Source: Shinella sp. UYSO24 (GTDB lineage: Bacteria > Pseudomonadota > Alphaproteobacteria > Rhizobiales > Rhizobiaceae). Taken from it: DNA of 64,000 nucleotides. The notes below the pieces were generated by a model. It saw nothing but the letters and a program-made list of their open reading frames with translations, made no database searches and was not told the DNA's origin. How positions within the stretch are numbered: position 1 is the stretch's first letter; each line of letters opens with the position of its first letter. Location of the stretch: positions 1 through 64,000 of the forward strand of contig CABHNZ010000013.1 in the NCBI GenBank assembly GCA_902167985.1. Reading direction: 5' to 3'. Shown here one piece after another: positions 58,488-64,000 of the stretch. Position numbers and translations under genes: made by a program.

Positions 58488-58655
58488 GTGTTTGGTGGTA
58501 TGAAACTCCAGTGACGGACGCTGGAGCGCGGACAGAAGAACATTCGCGATGCTCTGACCGCCGACAGCATCATTTCGAAATTCGTGATCGGTGACTTCGA
58601 AAATCGAATAGCCGAACTGGAAAGCAAGGTCGAAACGCTCATGAAGGGCAAATAG
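58488..58655 (+). pseudogene. Small coiled-coil-like ORF with an in-frame TGA
   Basis: A GTG at 58488 with AGAGGGA upstream opens a frame: eight codons (VFGGMKLQ), then TGA at 58512, then 46 sense codons (RTLERGQKNIRDALTADSII..., ending LESKVETLMKGK) to TAG at 58655. The downstream part is helical with heptad-like spacing. The frame holds throughout, so the TGA is a single substitution or error, or the gene is dead. No family recognised. Confidence 0.35.
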
Positions 58656-58691
58656 CCCTCCACACGAAGCGCGGCAGGGAATGACCCACAT

Positions 58692-59339
58692 ATGGACAAT
58701 ATGAAAACCGTTCTCTGCTTCGGCGACAGCCTCACCTGGGGCTATGACGCGGAAAATCGTGGCCGTCATCCCTATGAGGATCGCTGGCCGAGCGTATTGG
58801 AAACGGCTCTCGGTGAAAGCGTCACCGTCATTGCCGAAGGGCTGAACGGCCGCACCACCGCCTATGACGATCACCTTGCCGACTGCGACCGCAATGGCGT
58901 ATCGAACCTGCCGACGGTTCTGCACAGCCACATGCCGCTCGATCTCGTCATCATCATGCTCGGCACCAATGACATGAAGCCGTCGGTTGCCGGCAGCGCG
59001 CATGCGGCCCGCGCCGGCATCCAGCGTCTGGTCGGCCTCGTGCGTCACCACGAATATTCCTTCAGCTACGATGCGCCCGATATCCTGATCGTCTCGCCGC
59101 CGCCGCTCTGCGAGACGGCCGATCCGATCTTCTCGGCCATGTATCGCGGCGAGATCGGGGAATCCCAGATGCTCGCCTCGCTCTACCGCGATCTCGCCGA
59201 TGACCTCGGCTGCGGCTTCTTCGATGCCGGTTCGGTCGCCGAGACGACGCCCGTCGATGGCGTGCATCTGACCGCAGAAAATACCCGTGCCATCGGACGC
59301 GGCCTTGAGCCGATCGTCCGCATGATGCTCGGACTGTAA
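58692..59339 (+). CDS. SGNH/GDSL family hydrolase (arylesterase-like)
   Basis: 215 residues. Block I is CFGDSLTWGYD (catalytic Ser), block II has EGLNGRTTAYDD with the Gly, block III is MLGTNDMKPS (Asn) and block V is PVDGVHLTAEN (Asp and His). All four catalytic residues are present. No signal peptide, so probably cytoplasmic. It cleaves an ester of unknown substrate. It lies between pdhC and lpdA on the same strand. Confidence 0.88.
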   Translation: MDNMKTVLCFGDSLTWGYDAENRGRHPYEDRWPSVLETALGESVTVIAEGLNGRTTAYDDHLADCDRNGVSNLPTVLHSHMPLDLVIIMLGTNDMKPSVAGSAHAARAGIQRLVGLVRHHEYSFSYDAPDILIVSPPPLCETADPIFSAMYRGEIGESQMLASLYRDLADDLGCGFFDAGSVAETTPVDGVHLTAENTRAIGRGLEPIVRMMLGL

Positions 59340-59404
59340 CAACGATTTATAGGGAGGCAGGCCGCGATCCGCTGGCCGCCTGAAGAGAAAAGGCAGGAAG
59401 AGAA

Positions 59405-60848
59405 ATGGCTCAATCCTACGACGTCATCGTCATCGGCTCCGGTCCGGGCGGCTATATCGCCGCAATCCGTGCGGCTCAGCTCGGCATGAAGGTTGCCGTC
59501 GTCGAGCGCGAGCATCTTGCCGGTATCTGCTCCAACTGGGGCTGCATCCCGACCAAGGCGCTGCTGCGCTCCGCAGACGTCATGCATACCGCGACCCATG
59601 CCAAGGATTACGGCCTGACGCTCGAAGGCACGATCAAGCCGGATGTGAAGGCGATCGTCGCCCGTTCGCGCGGCATCGCAGCCCGCATGAACAATGGCGT
59701 CGGCTTCCTCTTCAAGAAGAACAAGGTCGACATCATCTGGGGCGAGGCGAAGATCGTCAAGGCCGGGGAAATCGTCGTCGGCAAGTCCACCAAGCCGGTC
59801 GTCGAGCCGCAGGGCCCGGTTCCGAAAAACACGCTGGGCGAGGGCACTTACACCGCCAAGCACATCATCGTTGCGACCGGTGCGCGTCCGCGCGCGCTGC
59901 CCGGCATCGAGCCGGACGGCAAGCTGATCTGGACCTATTTCGAAGCGATGAAGCCGGAAGAACTGCCCAAGTCGCTGCTCGTCATGGGCTCGGGCGCAAT
60001 CGGCATCGAATTCGCCTCCTTCTACCGCACCATGGGCGTCGACGTCACCGTCGTCGAAATCATGAGCCAGGTCATGCCGGTTGAAGACGCGGAAATCTCC
60101 GCCTTTGCCAAGAAGCAGTTCGAAAAGCAGGGTATCAAGATCCATCTGGAAGCCAAGGTCGCCAAGGTTGAGAAGGGTGCAAACTCCGTCACCGCGACGA
60201 TCGAGAAGAAGGACGGTTCGTCTGAAAAGATCACCGCCGACCGGATGATCTCGGCCGTTGGCGTACAGGCCAATATCGAAAACATCGGCCTTGAAGCAGC
60301 CGGCGTGAAGACCGAGCGCGGCTTCATCGTCATCGACGGTTACGGCAAGACCAATGTGCCGGGCATCTACGCGATCGGCGATGTGGCCGGCGGTCCGCTG
60401 CTCGCCCACAAGGCCGAGCATGAGGCTGTCGTCTGCGTCGAAAAGATCGCCGGCCTGCCGAACGTCCATGCCACCGACAAGAGCAAGATCCCCGGCTGCA
60501 CCTATTGCAATCCGCAGGTCGCTTCGGTCGGTCTCACGGAGCGAAAGCAAAGGAGCAGGGCCGCGATATCCGCGTCGGCCGCTTCTCCTTTGCTGCCAAT
60601 GGCAAGGCCGTGGCGCTTGGCGAAGATCAGGGCATGGTCAAGACCATCTTCGACAAGAAGACGGGTGAGTTGCTGGGCGCCACATGGTTGGTGCCGAAGT
60701 CACCGAACTCATCCAGGGCTTCGTCGTCGCCATGAACCTTGAGACGACCGAAGAAGACCTGATGCACACGATCTTCCCGCATCCGACGATTTCGGAATCG
60801 ATGAAGGAAAGCGTGCTCGACGCCTATGGTCGCGTCCTGAACGCATAA
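59405..60848 (+). CDS. lpdA: Dihydrolipoyl dehydrogenase (frame broken twice)
   Basis: About 481 residues when corrected. FAD motif VIVIGSGPGGYIAAIRAAQLG, the redox disulfide in CSNWGCIPTKALL, the NAD motif VMGSGAIGIEFASFYRTMG and, at the C-terminus, HTIFPHPTISE with the catalytic His. It reoxidises the lipoyl group of PDH. Base losses lie near 60540 (ACGGAGCG for ACGGAGGCG or ACGGAAGCG) and 60680 (GCCACATG for GCCCACATG). The true stop is at 60848. Confidence 0.93.
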
Positions 60849-60951
60849 CGAACACCTTCTACCGCCGCCTTATCCTTATCGGGCAAGGCCGGCGGGCAGT
60901 AAGGTCTACCGGGATGAACCCCGGCCGAGGGTTTTGAGGAGGATGGATGGC

Positions 60952-61197
60952 ATGGGCGTAGGCTGGCTTGCAGCGATCATCATCGGCGGTCTTGCGGGAT
61001 GGCTCGCGGGCATTCTGATGGATATGCGCTTTGGCGTTTTGATGAACATCATCATCGGCATCGTCGGTGCGGTTCTGGCCAATGCGATCTTCACCCGCAC
61101 CGGCATCCATGTTGCCGGCGGCTGGCTGGGCTATCTTGTGACGGGTTTCATCGGCTCTTGCATCTTGCTATTTGTCGCAAAACTCGTCAGACGCTGA
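60952..61197 (+). CDS. GlsB/YeaQ/YmgE family stress-response membrane protein
   Basis: 81 residues from the ATG at 60952, with GAGGAGG nine bases upstream; the earlier ATG at 60943 abuts that site. Three membrane segments (GWLAAIIIGGLAGWLAGIL, MNIIIGIVGAVLANAIF, GYLVTGFIGSCILLFVAKL) rich in Gly match the transglycosylase-associated GlsB family. Function in the inner membrane is unclear. lipA begins 40 bp later. Confidence 0.85.
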   Translation: MGVGWLAAIIIGGLAGWLAGILMDMRFGVLMNIIIGIVGAVLANAIFTRTGIHVAGGWLGYLVTGFIGSCILLFVAKLVRR

Positions 61198-61237
61198 CGA
61201 AAGAGGCCGTTTTGACGGTTTGAAGGCAGGTTTATCC

Positions 61238-62211
61238 ATGGTCACTATTCTCGACAGAACGAAGCTTGGCGAAGACAAGCGCGTCCGTCACCCTGAAAAG
61301 GCGCATCGCCCGGATACGGAAGTGATGCGCAAGCCCGAGTGGATCCGCGTCAAGGCGCCGGTCTCGAAGGGCTATCAGGAGACCCGCTCCATCGTGAAGG
61401 AGCACAAGCTCGTCACCGTCTGCGAGGAAGCCGGCTGTCCGAACATCGGCGAATGCTGGGACAAGAAGCACGCCACCTTCATGATCATGGGCGAGATCTG
61501 CACCCGCGCCTGCGCCTTCTGCAATGTCGCGACCGGCAAGCCGAACGCGCTCGACATGGACGAGCCGGAAAACGTTGCCAAGGCCGTCAAGCAGATGGGC
61601 CTCGAACACGTCGTCATCACCTCTGTCGACCGTGACGATCTGGAAGACGGTGGCGCCGAGCATTTCGAAAAGGTCATCTGGGCGATCCGTGCCGCATCGC
61701 CGAACACGACGATCGAGATCCTGACACCTGACTTCCTGAAGAAGCCGGGCGCGCTGGAACGTGTCGTTGCCGCCAAGCCGGATGTCTTCAACCACAATAT
61801 GGAAACCGTGCCCGGCAACTACCTCACGGTTCGCCCCGGCGCCCGCTACTTCCATTCGATCCGGCTTTTGCAGCGGGTCAAGGAACTCGATCCGTCGATG
61901 TTCACCAAGTCGGGCATCATGGTCGGCCTCGGCGAAGAGCGCAACGAAGTCCTGCAGCTGATGGACGACCTCCGGACCGCGGACGCGATTTCCTGACCAT
62001 CGGCCAGTATCTTCAGCCGACCCGCAAGCATCACAAGGTCGAAAAGTTCGTCACACCGGACGAGTTCAAGTCCTATGAGACGGTCGCCTATACCAAGGGC
62101 TTCCTGATGGTCTCGTCGAGCCCGCTGACCCGCTCTTCGCACCATGCAGGCGATGACTTTGCGCGCCTCAAGGCCAATCGCGAGAAGAAGCTTCTGGCTG
62201 CTGCCGAGTAA
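61238..62211 (+). CDS. lipA: Lipoyl synthase (frame broken once)
   Basis: 324 residues when corrected. It has both iron-sulfur motifs: CEEAGCPNIGECW for the auxiliary cluster and CTRACAFCNV for the radical SAM cluster, plus ITSVDRDDLEDGG. It inserts two sulfurs into octanoyl groups to make lipoyl, the cofactor of PdhB/PdhC here. The frame breaks near 61985 (GACGCGATTT). Reading resumes as DFLTIGQYLQPTRKHHKV. The Ser-containing tail LTRSSHHAGDDF is present. Confidence 0.93.
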
Positions 62212-62273
62212 GTTCCGTCCACGGCATTCTCCGGGCATTGCGGAGGATGGGGACCATCTCAAAGTGACCAAAC

Positions 62274-62301
62274 GAAAACAGGCCCGTGAGGGCCTGTTTT
62301 C
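62274..62301. terminator. Bidirectional terminator after lipA
   Basis: GAAAACAGGCCC and GGGCCTGTTTTC form a perfect 12-bp stem with a GTGA loop, with T-rich flanks on both strands. It separates lipA from the convergent small gene at 62308. Confidence 0.85.
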
Positions 62302-62307
62302 GTATTC

Positions 62308-62493
62308 TCATTCCGCGGCTTCGACCTTGGGATGTTTGTCCTGGCCGCGTTTTCGATCGCGTAGTGTCGGGCGGTGGCCACGGGTTTCGACCTTGGCCAT
62401 CTCAATCAAGTAAGCAAGCATGGGAAGCTCGTTCATCTCCGCCAGCTGGCGAGCAGATTCGAGCAGCTTAATCATCTGTGCGAAGTCATCCAT
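62308..62493 (-). CDS. Small conserved-looking protein
   Basis: 61 residues: MDDFAQMIKLLESARQLAEMN, then LPMLAYLIEMAKVETRG and a basic tail (RDRKRGQDKHPK). The N-terminal two thirds look like two helices. No signal peptide or known motif. It faces lipA across a terminator, and the position and length suit a genuine rhizobial small gene. Function unknown. Confidence 0.65.
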   Translation of the reverse strand: MDDFAQMIKLLESARQLAEMNELPMLAYLIEMAKVETRGHRPTLRDRKRGQDKHPKVEAAE

Positions 62494-62775
62494 CGAATAT
62501 ATCTTTCAGGCGGGCGTGCCCCGTGCGGCACGAACGTTTTTCTTGTACGCCAAATTGCTGCCTCAGATCATTACAACCACATGAACCGAACATTAAAGTT
62601 CGTTAATGTCTGTGGCGGCCGGAACTGGGGCCATCATATGCGAATCTTTTAGATCAACTCTCATACCGTGCAGGCGAAAAATCGCGCCTGTTCCGGCAGG
62701 AGACGTGGGGATGCGCCGATCTTGCGGATTTGGCATATTGCAGTGCGGAAAATACTGATTCCGGCGAGGAGTGCA

Positions 62776-63366
62776 ATGTCTAATATACACGCGCAGGCTG
62801 CGACAGAGGGTATCGCCCTGGATGCGGCGGCGGACATAATTCGGCACGGCAATCGCTTTCTGGTCGTCGGTTGCTCGGGTGGCGGCAAATCGACGCTGTC
62901 CCGCAAGATCGCCGATCGGTTCGGCCTTTCCTACATTTCGATCGACCGCGATATCCTCTGGTTGCCCGGCTGGGTGCAGCGGGAGAGGGGCGCGCAACGG
63001 CGAATCATCGAGACGCTGATTGCCGGCGACCGCTGGATCATGGACGGCACCAATCCGTCGACCTTCGATATCCGCTTGCCGCGCAGCGATCTCGTCATCT
63101 GGATGCGGATGCCGCGCTATCTCTGCGTCTGGGGCATCCTGTCGCGCTGGGTGCGCAATCATGGCAGGACCCGGCCGGATATGGCGCCGGGCTGCCGCGA
63201 GAAGATGGATTTCGATTTCTTCCGGTTCGTCTGGACCTTCGAGAAGCGCTTCGCATGGCGCATCGTCGAAGGGCTGGAAAGGCACGGGCGCGATACACCG
63301 CTCCTGGTGGTAAAATCCCGCCGCGACATGCGCGATCTTCTTGATCTTCTGGGCGCGCGGGCTTAA
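62776..63366 (+). CDS. P-loop nucleotide kinase-like protein (topology-modulation/adenylate-kinase-like)
   Basis: 196 residues from the ATG at 62776, with GGAGG upstream. Walker A is GCSGGGKST at about 33-41, followed by ISIDRDILWLPGW and DRWIMDGTNPSTFDIRLPRSDLVIWMRMPR, the substrate-side pattern of this kinase-like family (older name DNA topology modulation protein). The natural substrate is unknown. ratA begins 9 bp after the stop. Confidence 0.8.
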   Translation: MSNIHAQAATEGIALDAAADIIRHGNRFLVVGCSGGGKSTLSRKIADRFGLSYISIDRDILWLPGWVQRERGAQRRIIETLIAGDRWIMDGTNPSTFDIRLPRSDLVIWMRMPRYLCVWGILSRWVRNHGRTRPDMAPGCREKMDFDFFRFVWTFEKRFAWRIVEGLERHGRDTPLLVVKSRRDMRDLLDLLGARA

Positions 63367-63375
63367 CTGCGGATC

Positions 63376-63827
63376 ATGCCTAAGTTCGAGAACCACCGTC
63401 CCGTCAAGCACAGCGCCGATGACATGTATGCGCTGGTAGCCGACATCGAAAAATACCCGCAATTCCTGCCGCTCTGCGAGGCCCTGGCGATCCGCACCCG
63501 CAAGGAGCGTGACGGCAAGACCCTGCTGCTGGCGGACATGACCGTCGGCTACAAGGCGATCCGCGAGACCTTTACGACGCAGGTTCTGCTGAACCCGGCG
63601 GAAAAGGCGATCGATGTGAAATATATCGAAGGCCCGTTCAAGTATCTCGACAATCGCTGGCGTTTCGAAGACACGCCCGGCGGCGGATCGATGGTGAATT
63701 TCTATATCGATTACGAGTTCAAGAGCATGATCCTCGGCGCCTGATGGGCTCGATGTTCGATCGCGCCTTCCGCATGTTTGCCGAAGCCTTCGAGGCGAGG
63801 GCGGACAAGATCTACGCCACCACCTGA
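63376..63827 (+). CDS. RatA/Coq10-type START-domain protein (frame broken near the end)
   Basis: 150 residues when corrected. PKFENHRPVKHSADDMYALVADIEKYPQFLPLCEAL and YEFKSMILGALMGSMFDRAF are typical of the Coq10/RatA family. These bind hydrophobic molecules such as quinones; some E. coli members inhibit ribosome association. Gene neighbours (lipA, cinA) favour a ubiquinone-related role. The frame breaks near 63741 (GCCTGATGG for GCCCTGATGG). Confidence 0.88.
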
Positions 63828-63830
63828 GAT

Positions 63831-63890
63831 CTGCGTGGCTGAGATCGGCCTGACTGGGAACGGCCTGGCTGGGATCGGGCTTCCGATCTC
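63831..63890. repeat. 15-bp triple repeat and inverted repeat between ratA-like gene and cinA
   Basis: Three related 15-mers start at 63831, 63846 and 63861 (CTGCGTGGCTGAGAT, CGGCCTGACTGGGAA, CGGCCTGGCTGGGAT). GATCGG-GCTT-CCGATC at 63873-63888 forms a 6-bp stem, and GAGATCGG at 63841 is inverted as CCGATCTC at 63883. It lies between two convergent stops, so it may end both transcripts. Confidence 0.5.
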
Positions 63891-63896
63891 GGCGGA

Positions 63897-64000
63897 TCAG
63901 ATCCCAGCGGCTTCGATCAGCATTTCCAGCCCGGTCCTGACCGTGGCAAGCCTGATGGCGCTGCGGCCGATGTCGCCGTAACGCATCTCGCGATGCAGGA
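63897..64000 (-). CDS. CinA C-terminal (nicotinamide-nucleotide amidase) family protein, 3' end only
   Basis: Only the last 33 codons are in the window, cut by its right edge. Read on the minus strand they give LHREMRYGDIGRSAIRLATVRTGLEMLIEAAGI and a stop (TGA at 63897-63899). The FGDIGR-like motif and the helical end are those of the CinA/PncC amidase domain, which returns NMN to NaMN. It is convergent with the ratA-like gene, the usual rhizobial order. Confidence 0.75.
   Translation of the reverse strand, partial: LHREMRYGDIGRSAIRLATVRTGLEMLIEAAGI

Noticed and set aside
59183..60550. 455-residue minus-strand frame over lpdA
   Set aside because: Antisense to lpdA, with low-complexity Asp/Arg/Leu composition typical of shadows.

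Overview
The window looks like chromosome from a Rhizobiaceae alphaproteobacterium (Agrobacterium/Rhizobium group). The evidence is the gene order: a complete aap general amino-acid ABC operon, clpS-clpA, the block rpsB-tsf-pyrH-frr-uppS-cdsA-rseP-bamA-lpxD-fabZ-lpxA-lpxI-lpxB with convergent gltA, a lexA with an alphaproteobacterial GTTC-N7-GTTC SOS box, and kdsA-eno-ftsB-pdhA-pdhB-pdhC-lpdA-lipA-ratA-cinA. Codon use is GC-rich in this core. No rRNA, tRNA or CRISPR array was recognised. The genus cannot be fixed from sequence reading alone.

Layout. 1-6.5 kb is an accessory island with visibly lower GC: IS21-like terminal repeats, a Fic protein, a two-gene cassette (TnsA-like PD-(D/E)XK protein plus an AAA+/M41 FtsH-like protease) and an OLD-family ATPase/TOPRIM nuclease. 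7-9 kb holds small exported or hypothetical proteins. 9.2-13.6 kb is aapJQMP (minus strand). 13.9-31 kb is mixed metabolism and housekeeping: metC, FAD monooxygenase, zinc-finger protein, alpha/beta hydrolase, cysE, DUF3126, phasin, clpSA, azlCD, LysR/DUF1989, a HIT-GNAT-GDPD-RidA operon, eipB and a pentapeptide protein. 31-44.8 kb covers translation factors, nucleotide and phospholipid synthesis, and the outer-membrane/lipid A block. 44.9-50.3 kb is gltA, comEC and lexA. 50.3-64 kb is VOC, kdsA, eno, ftsB, the pyruvate dehydrogenase complex, lipA, and the ratA/cinA end.

How the genes work together. KdsA, LpxD, FabZ, LpxA, LpxI and LpxB make lipid A and Kdo. BamA and RseP build and monitor the outer membrane, and UppS and CdsA feed peptidoglycan and phospholipid synthesis. 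Eno, PdhABC, LpdA, LipA and GltA carry carbon from glycolysis into the TCA cycle, with LipA supplying the lipoyl cofactor used by PDH. AapJQMP and AzlCD move amino acids across the inner membrane, while MetC and CysE handle sulfur amino acids.

Sequence quality. About twenty genes, including essential ones (clpA, bamA, lpxD, fabZ, lpxI, lpxB, pdhB, pdhC, lpdA, lipA), are broken by frameshifts. Where the site can be placed, nearly all are loss of one base from a short run, most often one G or C of GG, GGG or CC. In every case the family-like protein resumes at once in the next frame. I read these as consensus or base-calling errors, not real pseudogenes. Spans below cover the whole intended gene and say where the frame breaks. 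The accessory island shows no such breaks.

The best candidate for an undescribed system is the island at 1.5-6.5 kb, above all the nuclease-fold protein paired with a soluble FtsH-like protease.
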